Source: JASHPR01 sp963729365 | GTDB lineage: Bacteria > Actinomycetota > Actinomycetes > Streptosporangiales > Streptosporangiaceae | Assembly: GCA_963729365.1 (NCBI GenBank) | Contig: CAVSNQ010000013.1 | Span: 682,001-746,000, forward strand | Length of the DNA: 64,000 nt | Direction: 5' to 3' | Shown here: in pieces, positions 1 to 8,273 of the stretch | Layout: the number at the start of each line of letters is the position of its first letter | How positions within the stretch are numbered: the first letter of the stretch is position 1 | The notes under the pieces: generated by a model | What the model saw: only the letters and a program-made list of their open reading frames with translations | Databases searched by the model: none | Told to the model about the DNA's origin: nothing | Translations under genes and position numbers: made by a program

Positions 1-764
1 TCCACGTACCTGGCCGCGAACTCCTGGGGCGTGAGCACGCCGTCCCGGTGGAACGCCCGGTCCTTGTCGGTCCACTGCCAGTCGATCTGGTCCGGCGGCG
101 TTCCGAGGTGGATGCACAGCACCCGGTAGATGACTGCCAGGACGTCCGCCTTCACGGCCCGCGCGGCGTCGACGCCCTGGGCCGATGCCTCACGCACCGA
201 CTTGGCCCCCTGCCGCAGCAGGTTGCGCAGCACCGAGTTCATCCGGCCGGTACTTGAGGAGCTGTTGGTCTCGGGCATGAACGCCTTGGGCACCAGGCCG
301 TGCTTGTTGACCAGGGCCACGAACATGTTCCACTGGCCGCCGTCGCCGGCCACCTCGTCGAGCAGGAAGGCCACGGTCCGGTCGTCGGCATCCCGGCCGG
401 CCGTCTCGATGATGGCCTCGAGGAAGTAGTTGGCCCGCTCGATCTTGTCCCAGAACATGACGTAGTTCTGCGAGAACTCGAAGTCCTTGAGACCCATCTC
501 CTGCATGGCGCCGACGCGCAGCAGATTGAGCCCGGCGAACAGCCAGCACCGTCCGCTGCGCTCCTGATTGGTGACCTTCCAGTCGTCCAGCAGGGTCGAG
601 AGGGAGTGGCCGGTGCTGTTGATGATCTCCCGGTTGATGGCCACATCATCGACGGAGACCCTGGTCACCGCGTTCTGGGCCAGCCGGTACGCCGGGCTGG
701 CGGCAAAGTCCTTGCGGAGCAGTTCCAGGTCCTGCACGCTCAAAACCCCGTTTGTGCTCGGCAT
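1..764 (-). CDS. pepC: Aminopeptidase C / bleomycin hydrolase (family C1B), C-terminus beyond left edge
   Basis: This is the N-terminal 254 codons of a cytosolic papain-fold aminopeptidase that trims N-terminal residues from peptides. The catalytic cysteine lies in the family signature NQERSGRCWLFAGLN (about residues 60-74), and the downstream blocks DGGQWNMFV, LVPKAFMPET and SSSTGRMNS are typical of PepC/bleomycin hydrolases. The active-site His and Asn would lie outside the window. The ATG at 764 is preceded by a strong ribosome-binding site (AGGAGGAG). It is divergent from the kinase gene at 1076. The frame is open to the window edge. Confidence 0.9.
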   Translation of the reverse strand, partial: MPSTNGVLSVQDLELLRKDFAASPAYRLAQNAVTRVSVDDVAINREIINSTGHSLSTLLDDWKVTNQERSGRCWLFAGLNLLRVGAMQEMGLKDFEFSQNYVMFWDKIERANYFLEAIIETAGRDADDRTVAFLLDEVAGDGGQWNMFVALVNKHGLVPKAFMPETNSSSSTGRMNSVLRNLLRQGAKSVREASAQGVDAARAVKADVLAVIYRVLCIHLGTPPDQIDWQWTDKDRAFHRDGVLTPQEFAARYV

Positions 765-1075
765 TTTCTCTCCTCCTGCGCCGCACCGTCCTCCCGCGCC
801 AACCTACCAGCGCGCCAGCACCGCGCCATATGGGCGCATGACGGAGGAAATCGGCTGATCGACCCCGGTGCCTCCCGCGCCCACGGGCGGTTCCGCACGT
901 CTCGACGATCGCCCCGCCGGACCCGCTCGGCGTACGCGTCATTCCCGTCGTTGCCAGGTTCTGACGCGAAAACCCGCTTAGCCTGGTGAAATGTCACTAT
1001 CGGAAACCACCATGGCCACCAGCATCAGGCCGGCCCGGCGGGCTCGGCCGGTGCTGACTGGTCCCGGATCGCATT
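765..1075. other. Divergent intergenic region, no gene seen
   Basis: About 310 bp lie between the divergent pepC and kinase genes. Apart from the pepC ribosome-binding site at about 769-777 on the minus strand I see no convincing small gene, hairpin or consensus promoter. It presumably carries the promoters of both genes. Confidence 0.5.
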
Positions 1076-2902
1076 TTGCCTGATGGTGCGCCTGTGAGCC
1101 GTAACACTGACCCGGTCCTGCCCTACTCCGGAATGTCGGGGCGCATCGCCCATTACCGGCTGGACGGGTATATCGGCCGGGGCAGCATGGCTGTCGTTTA
1201 CCTGGCCCAGGACGAGCGGACGAACGATAAGGTCGCGCTCAAGGTCGTGGCGCCGGAACTGGCCAGCGACGGCGCCTTCAAGAGCCGGTTCCTTCGCGAG
1301 TCACGGATGGCCGCCGCGGTCAACCATCCGCACATCATTCCGGTCTACGAGGCCGACGACGCGGGCGGGAGCCTGTACGTCGCGATGCGTTACGTCCAGG
1401 GCGGCGATGCCCGGTCGCTGCTCAACCGGCACGGGCCGCTTCCTTCGGCCTGGGCCTGGAACGTCATCGCCCAGATCGCCTCGGCGCTGGACGCCGCTCA
1501 CGCGCACGGCCTGATCCATGGCGACGTCAGGCCGGCCAACATGCTCCTCGAGGCCAGCGCCGCGGCCGCCGAGGGGGCGCCGCGCCGGGCCGACGGCAGC
1601 GACTTCGACCACGCGTACCTGTCCGATTTCGGGCTGAGCCGGAGCTCGCCGCCGGGCGAGGTCATCGCCGCGGGCCAGGTCGAGCCGCTCGATTACGCCG
1701 CACCGGAGCAAATCGAGAAGCACGACCTCGACGGGCGCGCCGACCTCTACTCGCTGGCCTGCGCCGGGTTCGAGCTGCTGTGCGGCGTGCCACCATTCGG
1801 ACAGGACCAGGGCCTGACCCTGATGTACGCGCAGCTGTACGCGCCGCCGCCCACGGTTACGGCGCGGCGCCCCGATCTGCCTCCGGCGGTCGACTCGGTC
1901 CTGGCCGCAGCGCTGGCGAAGGACCCGGCCGACCGTTACCAGACCTGCGGCCAGTTCGCCGAGGCATTGCACGCCGCGCTGGGGATCGTTCCCGGTGAGT
2001 CCGGTGATCCCGTACGGCTGCCCGGGCCGGGTCAGGCGTGGCCGGTCGCGGAAGCCCGGCCGGCCTACGGCCAGCCGGGACCGGCCAACCAGACCATGGA
2101 AATCGGGGAGACCAGGGAGATCGGGCCGGCCTGGCCGCAGCAAGCCGAGCGCCAGCCCACGCAGGCCCAGGCACCCGTGCTGTCCGGGCCCGGCTGGCAG
2201 CAGCCCCCGGAGGGGCCGCCGCCGGCCGCACCGGGCCGGACGGGCGCGGACTTGATGAGCAGGCTGGGCGGTGCTTACCCACAGTCCTGGCGGGCCCTGC
2301 CCAGTGGCAAGAAACTCGTCTTCGGCGTCGCCGCGGCGGCCATCGTCGTCATCGCGATCGTCGCCGGCCTGCTGCTTTCCGGCGGATCCTCGCCGGGCAC
2401 GTCGGCCGACTCGGCACACGCCGGATCCTCGCCGCCGTCGACATCGGCGTCCACCCTGGCCTCCCGGCAGGCGGCCGCCGTGAGCAATCTGCTGGGCTCG
2501 AGCGCCGCCACCAGGAAGACGCTGGAAGGCGCGGTCGGCCAGGTCCGCAACTGCTCGAGCCTGTCCAGCGCGACCAGCCAGATCCAGGCCGTCGTGAGCC
2601 AGCGCAGCACCGAGTACCAGCGGGCGTCGGCCCTGTCGACGGCTGCTCTGGCTAACAGCGCGATAGTGAAGGCCGACCTGCTCGCAGCGCTACATACCTC
2701 GCTGAACGCCGACCGGGACTACCTGGCCTGGGCCCGGCAGCAGCTGACGTCCGGGTGCACTCCGAGCACTCAGTCGAGGGCATACAACGACGCGTTCCGC
2801 GCTGACCAGCGGGCCGGCGCGGCCAAGCAGGCGTTCATCCAGGCGTGGAACCCGGTCGCCACCAGGTACGGCCTCCCGCAGGAGTCGCCCGGCGACATCT
2901 AA
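1076..2902 (+). CDS. Transmembrane Ser/Thr protein kinase (PknB/Hanks type)
   Basis: This is a receptor-type kinase. An N-terminal cytosolic kinase domain (about residues 27-300) is followed by a Pro/Gln-rich linker, one transmembrane helix (about 411-436) and an extracytoplasmic tail of about 170 residues with no PASTA repeats visible. Kinase motifs are the glycine loop GYIGRGSMAVVY, VALKVV with Lys56, HGDVRPANM at 148-156, DFG at 184-186 and APEQ. The catalytic loop reads HGD rather than HRD and VRPAN rather than LKPEN, so it is a non-RD variant, but the key Lys, Asp and Asn remain. The frame opens with TTG at 1076; GTG at 1094 is an equally plausible start and neither has a clear ribosome-binding site. 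Confidence 0.9.
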   Translation: MPDGAPVSRNTDPVLPYSGMSGRIAHYRLDGYIGRGSMAVVYLAQDERTNDKVALKVVAPELASDGAFKSRFLRESRMAAAVNHPHIIPVYEADDAGGSLYVAMRYVQGGDARSLLNRHGPLPSAWAWNVIAQIASALDAAHAHGLIHGDVRPANMLLEASAAAAEGAPRRADGSDFDHAYLSDFGLSRSSPPGEVIAAGQVEPLDYAAPEQIEKHDLDGRADLYSLACAGFELLCGVPPFGQDQGLTLMYAQLYAPPPTVTARRPDLPPAVDSVLAAALAKDPADRYQTCGQFAEALHAALGIVPGESGDPVRLPGPGQAWPVAEARPAYGQPGPANQTMEIGETREIGPAWPQQAERQPTQAQAPVLSGPGWQQPPEGPPPAAPGRTGADLMSRLGGAYPQSWRALPSGKKLVFGVAAAAIVVIAIVAGLLLSGGSSPGTSADSAHAGSSPPSTSASTLASRQAAAVSNLLGSSAATRKTLEGAVGQVRNCSSLSSATSQIQAVVSQRSTEYQRASALSTAALANSAIVKADLLAALHTSLNADRDYLAWARQQLTSGCTPSTQSRAYNDAFRADQRAGAAKQAFIQAWNPVATRYGLPQESPGDI

Positions 2903-2928
2903 GGGCAGCGGCCGGCCAGCGCCGCCGG

Positions 2929-3711
2929 TCAGGGCATGATGCCCATCGACTGCAGCACCCGCTGGCCGAGCTGGCGATCGCCGGTGATGCCGACGTCGTC
3001 GGGCACGTCGGAACGTCCGCACACCAGCGCCGCGAAGCTCGCCACGGGAACCGCCAGGGTCACGGTCGCGTCGCGCGGATCGGCTGCGACCCTCCCCCGG
3101 CCACCGGTCACCTCGACCGCCACCAGGTCGCGCTCGCCGATGCGGAAGACAACCTTGGACCCTTCCGGCGCGGCGGCCCGCTTGCCGACCACGTAGGGCA
3201 GGAAGCGCGTGAAATAGCCCAGGGACTCCGTGACGGCCCGGCCGTCCGCGTGGCCGGGCCGGCCAACCGCACGGCGGATGTCCTGCTCGTGACTCCAGCT
3301 GTCCATCACCCGCAGCGTGAGCATGTCCGCCACCGTGCCGGGTCCGGCCGGGGTCATCGTCTGCTCGGCGGCATCCTGCTCGGTCAGCTGGCCCAGCCGG
3401 GCCAGCCGTTCGCCGGTCACCTCGCGGAACTCCTCGAGCACCTGCGGGCCGGACTTCAGGCGACGCGCATCGACACCGATCTCGTTGGAGCGGCCCATGT
3501 CGTTCTTCACGTGCGGCAGCTCGGCCGGCTCGTGCTCCGGAGCGGGCCGGCCGAGGGCCCGCGCTTCGTAGTCCACCAGGTGGGACAAATGGTCCTTGAC
3601 GGTCCATCCCGGGCAACCGGTCGGCAGATCCCACTGGCCATCCGCCAAGCCCGAGCACAGCCGGTCGATGGACGCCCAGACGATCCCCAGATTCTCAACC
3701 GAGCTGTACAC
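2929..3711 (-). CDS. Maleylpyruvate isomerase family, mycothiol-dependent enzyme
   Basis: This 260-residue DinB/MDMPI-fold protein has the N-terminal metal-binding bundle (GCPGWTVKDHLSHLVDYE at about 32-49, with a later HEQDIRRA motif supplying another His) and a C-terminal sterol-carrier-like domain. The family uses mycothiol as thiol cofactor in isomerase or S-transfer reactions; the substrate here cannot be read from the sequence. It starts at a GTG with GGGAGAG upstream. It converges on the kinase gene with only 26 bp between the stops. A second, distant member of the family lies at 14130-14996. Confidence 0.85.
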   Translation of the reverse strand: MYSSVENLGIVWASIDRLCSGLADGQWDLPTGCPGWTVKDHLSHLVDYEARALGRPAPEHEPAELPHVKNDMGRSNEIGVDARRLKSGPQVLEEFREVTGERLARLGQLTEQDAAEQTMTPAGPGTVADMLTLRVMDSWSHEQDIRRAVGRPGHADGRAVTESLGYFTRFLPYVVGKRAAAPEGSKVVFRIGERDLVAVEVTGGRGRVAADPRDATVTLAVPVASFAALVCGRSDVPDDVGITGDRQLGQRVLQSMGIMP

Positions 3712-3867
3712 GGCGCTCTCCCTTCCCAGAGCAGCATCGTAGGCTCAGCGCGGACGCTGCTCGCGACTGAGAAGCAGGACTTCCTCGGCTGCCGCGAGGC
3801 CGAGTGGCAAGTCCCGACGAGATCGGGCCCTCGCGACTCGCGGCCAAGAGCGGGACGTGCTGCTGGC

Positions 3868-4007
3868 TGGGAGCGACTCACCCGGCGAGACTCGGACGTC
3901 ACACCGCCGCCGCAGAGGCCTACCGGCGGGCCAGCGAACTCGCCCAGACACCCGCCGAGATCGCCTACCTCTCGTCACGCGCCGAGGAGTACACCACGCC
4001 CGGCTGA
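3868..4007 (+). pseudogene. C-terminal remnant of a sigma-70 (SigJ/DUF6596-like) factor
   Basis: The last 45 or so codons of this open frame read RLGRHTAAAEAYRRASELAQ followed by a PAEIAYLSSR block and a stop. This is the typical tail of actinobacterial ECF-like sigma factors with a C-terminal tetratricopeptide-like domain (LGRxxEAxxAYxxAxxLxxxPAExxFL). No sigma region 2 or 4 is found upstream; the preceding frame is not recognisable. I read it as a decayed fragment within a 500-bp stretch of gene debris. Confidence 0.5.
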
Positions 4008-4032
4008 ACAGCTACGACTTATCATCCGGAGG

Positions 4033-4068
4033 GTGGAGGTCCGCCACCTGCGCTATTTCGTGGCGGCG
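4033..4068 (+). pseudogene. LysR-type regulator N-terminal remnant
   Basis: A GTG with an upstream CCGGAGG-like site begins VEVRHLRYFVAA, which matches the invariant start of LysR regulators (MELRHLRYFVAVAE). Similarity stops after 12 residues, and the next coding-like stretch is in another frame and belongs to a different family. It is short, so this rests on motif recognition only. Confidence 0.35.
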
Positions 4069-4187
4069 AGGTACGGCTGCTCATGGAAGGTCCTCGCTAC
4101 CGCCAGGCGGCCAGGATCGCGGCCGAGATCGCCGCCATGCCTCCGGCCAGCGCCGCCATGCCCGTGCTTGAGCGCCTGCCGGCGTGA
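4062..4187 (+). pseudogene. C-terminal remnant of a UGT/MGT-type glycosyltransferase
   Basis: The frame ending at the TGA at 4185-4187 reads EVRLLMEGPRYRQAARIAAE, then IAAMPPASAA and VLERLPA. This is the usual tail of macrolide-type glycosyltransferases (VRxVLxxPxYRxAARxxAxEIAxMPPxxxAVxLLE). It directly abuts the LysR-like start in another frame, which suggests a deletion junction between two former genes. Confidence 0.5.
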
Positions 4188-4217
4188 CGGCGGTGAGCGG
4201 AGGCCGCCGGGCACCGG

Positions 4218-5513
4218 CTACGCCGGGGCGAGGAAGGCCCGGAGTGCCGCGATCAGCATCGCGGAGTCGGCGGCACCGCACAGCTCACGCGCCGAATGCA
4301 TGGCCAGCGCCGGGTTGCCCACGTCGACGGTGGGGATGGCCAGGCCCGAGGCCACGTACGGCCCGATCGTCGACCCGGTGCGGACGCCGCTCCGCATGAC
4401 GAAGTGCTGCACCGGCACCCCGGCCTGCTCGGCGGCGAGCAGGAACGCCGCGTGCGTCCTCGCGTCCGTGGCGTACAGCATGTTCGCGTTCATCTTCACG
4501 ACCGGGCCGCCGTTAAGGGCTACCTGGTGCTCGGGCTCGTGCTTGTCCGGGTAGTTCGGATGCGTGGCGTGCCCCATGTCCGCCGAGACGTGAATCGATC
4601 CCGCGACCGCCCGCAGGAACTCATCGCGCGTGCCGCCCCGGGCCAGCACCGAACGCTCGAGCTGCCGGCCCAGCCAGGCCCCCCGCGCACCGGTCGCCGA
4701 CACGCTGCCGATCTCCTCGTGGTCGAACAGGACCAGCGCGCTGACATGCCGCGGCGAGGGCTGATCGGCCACCTCGGCCAGCGCGGTCACGCCCGCATGC
4801 GAGCAGCACAGGTCGTCCAGCCGCGCCGAGCTCACGAACTCCTCGTTCAACCCGGCCAGCGTCCCGCCGGCCAAGTCGTAGGTCACCAGGTCATGGCCGA
4901 GCACATCACCCGGTGCGACGTCCAGCTCAGTCCCGAGAAAGGCCTTGAACGCTCCGTCTTCCGCCGGGCCCAGCGACCAGATCGGCACCAGGTGGCGCTG
5001 CGGATCCAGCGTCAGCCCGCCGCTGGAGCGCAGGTCCTGGTCGAGGTGGATGGCCAGCTGCGGCACCCGGAGCACCGGCCGGTGCACCCGCACCAGCCGG
5101 GTCCGCGGGCCGCCCGGCGTGCGCAGGACCACGCGCCCGGCCAGGCCGAGGTCGCGGTCGAGCCAGGAATTGAGCAGCGGCCCGCCGTAGACCTCGACGC
5201 CGAGCTGGCGGAGGCCGGCCTGGCCGGTGTCCGGACGCGGCTTGATGCGCAGCGTGGGACTGTCGGTGTGCGCGCCGACCAGCCGGAACGGCGCGTGCGG
5301 CGCGGACCCTTCTGGAACCACCCAGGCGAACAAGGAGCCGCCGGCCACGGTGACATGGCGCCCCTGGCCGGACGGCCACTCACCGTCCGGCGCGATCTCG
5401 GTGAAGCCCGCCGCGGTCAGCCGGCGGAGAGCCTCGGCGGCGGCGTGATAAGGCGACGGCGAGGTGTCGACGAACGTGATCAGGTCTAGCGCGGTGGCCC
5501 TGGCGTCGCTCAT
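4218..5513 (-). CDS. apeB: M18 family aminopeptidase (aspartyl aminopeptidase type)
   Basis: This is a cytosolic dinuclear-zinc aminopeptidase of about 431 residues, the usual family length. Visible family blocks are DTSPSPYHA at the N-terminus, VGAHTDSPTLRIKP with metal-binding His and Asp, DHEEIGS with the catalytic and bridging acidic residues, HPNYPDKHEPEH with metal-binding residues, and GGPVVKMNANMLYAT. The family removes N-terminal acidic or neutral residues from peptides. I chose ATG 5513 because the protein then starts like its relatives; an in-frame GTG at 5531 adds six residues. No ribosome-binding site is obvious for either. Confidence 0.9.
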   Translation of the reverse strand: MSDARATALDLITFVDTSPSPYHAAAEALRRLTAAGFTEIAPDGEWPSGQGRHVTVAGGSLFAWVVPEGSAPHAPFRLVGAHTDSPTLRIKPRPDTGQAGLRQLGVEVYGGPLLNSWLDRDLGLAGRVVLRTPGGPRTRLVRVHRPVLRVPQLAIHLDQDLRSSGGLTLDPQRHLVPIWSLGPAEDGAFKAFLGTELDVAPGDVLGHDLVTYDLAGGTLAGLNEEFVSSARLDDLCCSHAGVTALAEVADQPSPRHVSALVLFDHEEIGSVSATGARGAWLGRQLERSVLARGGTRDEFLRAVAGSIHVSADMGHATHPNYPDKHEPEHQVALNGGPVVKMNANMLYATDARTHAAFLLAAEQAGVPVQHFVMRSGVRTGSTIGPYVASGLAIPTVDVGNPALAMHSARELCGAADSAMLIAALRAFLAPA

Positions 5514-5696
5514 CGGTACATCATGGCTCACGGCACCGGCGCGGCGGCCGGCGGCTAGCAGCCGGGCGTTGCGTTAAGGGCTCTGAACTTGGGCGCCGGG
5601 CCGGCTTAGACCGATGCCGCGGCCCGGCAGTCAGGTGACGGGGCCGGGACGGGCCCACGGGGGTCTGATCGGAGGAGAGCGGACCCGGCCCGGACT

Positions 5697-5720
5697 CCCG
5701 GCTGGCCTGGGCCAGCCGGG
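5697..5720. terminator. Strong palindrome, probable terminator of the nitroreductase gene
   Basis: An 11-bp arm (5697-5707) pairs perfectly with 5710-5720 around a two-base centre, giving a very GC-rich hairpin. It lies 52 bp past the stop of the nitroreductase gene at 5773 (minus strand) and upstream of the M18 gene. There is no clean U-tract, as is common in actinomycetes. Confidence 0.45.
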
Positions 5721-5772
5721 CGACCAGGCTGCTACCCCGGCCGCGGGCCGCTAAACGGCGCGGAGTTCCGGG

Positions 5773-6222
5773 TCAGGCCGGGCCGGCGGGCTCCAGCACG
5801 AACACCGGGATCTGGCGCGTGGTCCTTTGCTGATACTCGGCGTACGGCGGGTAGGCCGCGACCGCGCGCTCCCACCACTCGGCGCGCTCCTCACCAGTGA
5901 CCTCCCGGGCGGTCATGTCCTGCTTGCGCGGGCCGTCCTGGAGCTCGACTTGAGGGTCCGCGCGCAGGTTGTAATACCAGACCGGGTTGGTCGGGGCGCC
6001 GCCCCGGGACGCCACCGCGGCGTACCGGCCGCCGTGCTCGACCCGCATCACCGGCGTCTTGCGCAGCTTGCCGCTGCGCGCCCCGCGATTGGTAATGATC
6101 ACCACCGGAAGGCCGGTCTCGCGCAGCGTCGTTCCCTGGGTGCCGCCCGAGGTCTCGTACAGCTCGACCTGGTCGCGTACCCAGCCCAGCGCGCTCGGCT
6201 CGTAGTCACCATCGACAGGCAT
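5773..6222 (-). CDS. F420-dependent nitroreductase (Ddn/DUF385 family)
   Basis: This 149-residue protein of the deazaflavin-dependent nitroreductase family has a split beta-barrel that binds reduced coenzyme F420 and reduces quinones or nitro compounds. Diagnostic blocks are LPVVIITNRGARSGKLRKTP, VMRVEHGGRYAAVAS, GGAPTNPVWYYNLRADP and WWERAVAAYPPYAEYQQ. The frame stays open upstream to 6576, but those residues are low complexity and come from a decayed neighbour, so I start at ATG 6222 (MPVDGDYEPS). The family is largely actinobacterial and archaeal. Confidence 0.9.
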   Translation of the reverse strand: MPVDGDYEPSALGWVRDQVELYETSGGTQGTTLRETGLPVVIITNRGARSGKLRKTPVMRVEHGGRYAAVASRGGAPTNPVWYYNLRADPQVELQDGPRKQDMTAREVTGEERAEWWERAVAAYPPYAEYQQRTTRQIPVFVLEPAGPA

Positions 6223-6490
6223 GGAACTAGTCAACACCCATGCGGGGCTCCGCCCCCCGCACGCCCCCCAAACCCCCCCGGCGCGCGGCCCCGGCCCTGG
6301 ACAGGTGCTCCTCCAGGCCGCGCATCGCGTCGAGCGGTGGCGTGAACGTGCCCGGCAGCGCCTCGATCGTGACGATCCGGTCCACGCGCAGCACGCACCG
6401 GGCCCGTTCGGCGGGCCCAGCCCATCCGGTACGCCAGGCGCACCCGCCGCGCCGTGCGGATCGACTTCGCGAACTGAGGCCGGCGCCCCT
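6223..6490 (-). pseudogene. Fragments of a WYL-domain transcriptional regulator
   Basis: Two blocks in different minus-strand frames look like the start and end of a WYL domain: SIRTARRVRLAYR (first strand of the domain) and CVLRVDRIVTIEALPGTFTPP followed by LEEHLS (the usual C-terminal end). The middle is missing, so this reads as an internally deleted, frameshifted regulator. A short GC-rich inverted repeat at 6241-6259 falls at its 3' end. Identification is by motif only. Confidence 0.4.
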
Positions 6491-6558
6491 CCGTCAAAGC
6501 TGTCCAGACATAAACTGTCTATCAGCCGTCTTGGCCAAAGCGGGCGGGAGTGGTCGTA

Positions 6559-6687
6559 ATGGGCGCAGGCCGTCATGAGACGTCGCCGAAGAACGACCCG
6601 CTGATGGCGGCGGTGATGCTGGCGCTGATGGGCCTGCTCGCCTTACTGATCGTGCTGGCGGTCATCGATGTGCCGCGGACGCCTTGA
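6559..6687 (+). CDS. Small single-pass membrane protein, hypothetical
   Basis: This 42-codon frame has high GC at third positions. It encodes a polar start (MGAGRHETSPKNDP) followed by one hydrophobic helix rich in Leu, Ala, Val and Met, and a short charged end (VPRTP). GGGAG lies about 11 bases before the ATG. It precedes the GtrA gene on the same strand by 111 bp. No function can be assigned. Confidence 0.4.
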   Translation: MGAGRHETSPKNDPLMAAVMLALMGLLALLIVLAVIDVPRTP

Positions 6688-6798
6688 GCCCGGCGGTGGT
6701 AGCGGCCGGTAGACGGCAGCCGCTCGTTGGCCGGTTGGGCGGCTGCCGGTCGGCTGGCGGCCGGCCGCCGGTCATCCGGGGCGGCCAGGCTGGAGTCC

Positions 6799-7299
6799 AT
6801 GCCCCTGGCCGGGTGGACGGGTACCGAGACGAGAGCCGGCCGCGGGGAGCACTTCGCGGCCGTGATGGCCGCGATCGTGCACCGGCTCCCGTTCGGGCTG
6901 GCCCGGATCGTCGCCCCGAACCTGCTCGGGTACGCGGTCATCAACACCGGCACCTTTGCCGTCGACATCGCGCTGCTCACCGTGTTGCACGGCGCGCTGC
7001 ACTGGCCGGTGCCGGTGAGCATCACCCTGGCCTACCTGACCGCGTCCGGGCTGAGTTACCTGCTCAACCGCGGGCTGAACTTCCGCTCCCACGGCGCGGT
7101 GGGCCGACAGGCCGGCGTATACGCCGCGGTCATCATCGTGAACTACCTCGCCTGGATCCTCGGCGTCGGCGCTGGCCTGGCCGCCCTGGGCGTCGACTAC
7201 CAGATCGCCCGGATCGCCGCGGGCGCCTGCGAGGCGGTGTACATGTACGCCGCTATGCGCTGGGTGGTCTTCCGCGATGTCCGGCCCCCGGCGCGGTGA
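6799..7299 (+). CDS. GtrA family membrane protein
   Basis: This 166-residue, four-helix GtrA-like protein belongs to a family thought to help flip or present polyprenyl-linked sugars during cell-envelope glycosylation. Family features are NLLGYAVINTGTFAVDIALL in helix 1, LAYLTASGLSYLLNRGLNFR (the conserved N-R-x-x-F/T-F motif after helix 2) and MRWVVFRD at the end. I start at ATG 6799, which has GGAG just upstream; the open frame extends to 6727. There is no polyprenyl-phosphate glycosyltransferase partner nearby. Confidence 0.85.
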   Translation: MPLAGWTGTETRAGRGEHFAAVMAAIVHRLPFGLARIVAPNLLGYAVINTGTFAVDIALLTVLHGALHWPVPVSITLAYLTASGLSYLLNRGLNFRSHGAVGRQAGVYAAVIIVNYLAWILGVGAGLAALGVDYQIARIAAGACEAVYMYAAMRWVVFRDVRPPAR

Positions 7300-7300
7300 C

Positions 7301-7324
7301 GACCGGCCGGCACCGCAGCCGGTC
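7301..7324. terminator. Hairpin between convergent genes
   Basis: A 7-bp inverted repeat (7301-7307 with 7318-7324) with a 10-base loop lies between the convergent GtrA gene and the P-loop kinase gene. Position and GC content suggest a bidirectional terminator. Confidence 0.35.
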
Positions 7325-7332
7325 CGCGAGGC

Positions 7333-7926
7333 TCATGCATGGCTGCGCAGGACCTCGATCAGGTCGGCGACCTGGGCTTCGAGCGTCGCGGACGCCGCGA
7401 GGCGGTTGTCGATGGCGACGTGCGGGGCGGCGGGCTCGGCGCCGAGCAGCATGCTGGCCGTGAACGCCTCGAAGCGGGCCAGCTTGGCCGCGTCCCGCTC
7501 GGACCCGCGGGCGGCCAGGCGATGGCGGAGGGTCGCCGCGTCGGATCGGATCCAGACCAGGTGCACCGCATCGCCGCCGAGGTCGGCGACCCATGACCGC
7601 CACCGGGCGGCGTCGTGGATCTGCGGGGTGAAGGGAGCGGACAGCAGCACGGGGCAGCCGTGTGCGCGGATCTCGCGGGCCGTGGCCGTCAGGCCGCCGT
7701 ACTCATGGACCTTGATGTGCTCGTCGTACCACGGGCCTTCACGTTCACCCAGCGGCAGGCCGGCGGCGCTCAGAGTCGCAGCCACGAACGAGCCGTACAT
7801 CGTGTCCTTGTCGAGCAGCGCGGGCGCCGGATCCAGCGATGCCAGCAGGAGGTCGGCGACCCTGCTCTTCCCGGCCCCCGGCGGGCCGGCCACCACCCAC
7901 GCGGGCGGGACGGAGTCCCCGGTCAC
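7333..7926 (-). CDS. P-loop AAA/zeta-toxin-like small-molecule kinase
   Basis: This 197-residue P-loop protein has Walker A GPPGAGKS (about 14-21) and ALLDKDTMYG, which resembles the acidic base region of zeta-toxin/shikimate-kinase-like phosphotransferases. VHLVWIRSDAATLRHRLAARG matches the LID/arginine region. It is likely a small-molecule or nucleotide kinase; the substrate is unknown. The start overlaps the stop of the DUF5519 gene by 4 nt, so the three genes at 8876-7333 are probably one translationally coupled operon. Confidence 0.7.
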   Translation of the reverse strand: MTGDSVPPAWVVAGPPGAGKSRVADLLLASLDPAPALLDKDTMYGSFVAATLSAAGLPLGEREGPWYDEHIKVHEYGGLTATAREIRAHGCPVLLSAPFTPQIHDAARWRSWVADLGGDAVHLVWIRSDAATLRHRLAARGSERDAAKLARFEAFTASMLLGAEPAAPHVAIDNRLAASATLEAQVADLIEVLRSHA

Positions 7927-8273
7927 GCGTTCGCCGCCATCGCCGTGATCAGCAGCCTGCTCAGCCGCTCCAGGTCGGCGATCGAGCTCAGGTGCAGCTC
8001 GATCCAGTCCCGGCGGCCGGGATCACGGCGGACCGCGGGGTCGTCGCCGAACTCCTCGCTGGCCCGCGACCAGCCATCCCGCGTGATCCGCAGGTCGATC
8101 ACGCCGGGCGCCTCGAGGTGAGCGATCTCACGGCGCCCGGCGAACAGCGCCGGCTTGTCGCCGTAGCGAGAGGGCCGTTCCTCGGCCTGCCCGGCGGTGA
8201 GCATCAGCAGCACGAACGCGTCCCACAGCACATCGCCCTGTCCTTCGTGCATGCTGGCGATCGTAGCCAGCAC
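7923..8273 (-). CDS. DUF5519 (luciferase-domain-like) protein
   Basis: This 116-residue protein matches the DUF5519 pattern: HLEAPGVIDLRITRDGW, then DPAVRRDPGRRDWIELHLSS and a C-terminal helix with RLLITAMAAN. The family is named luciferase domain in databases, but no light-emitting chemistry is established. It is the second gene of the operon: its start abuts the methyltransferase stop and its end overlaps the kinase start by 4 nt. ATG 8252 (MHEGQG) is an alternative start. Confidence 0.65.
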   Translation of the reverse strand: MLATIASMHEGQGDVLWDAFVLLMLTAGQAEERPSRYGDKPALFAGRREIAHLEAPGVIDLRITRDGWSRASEEFGDDPAVRRDPGRRDWIELHLSSIADLERLSRLLITAMAANA

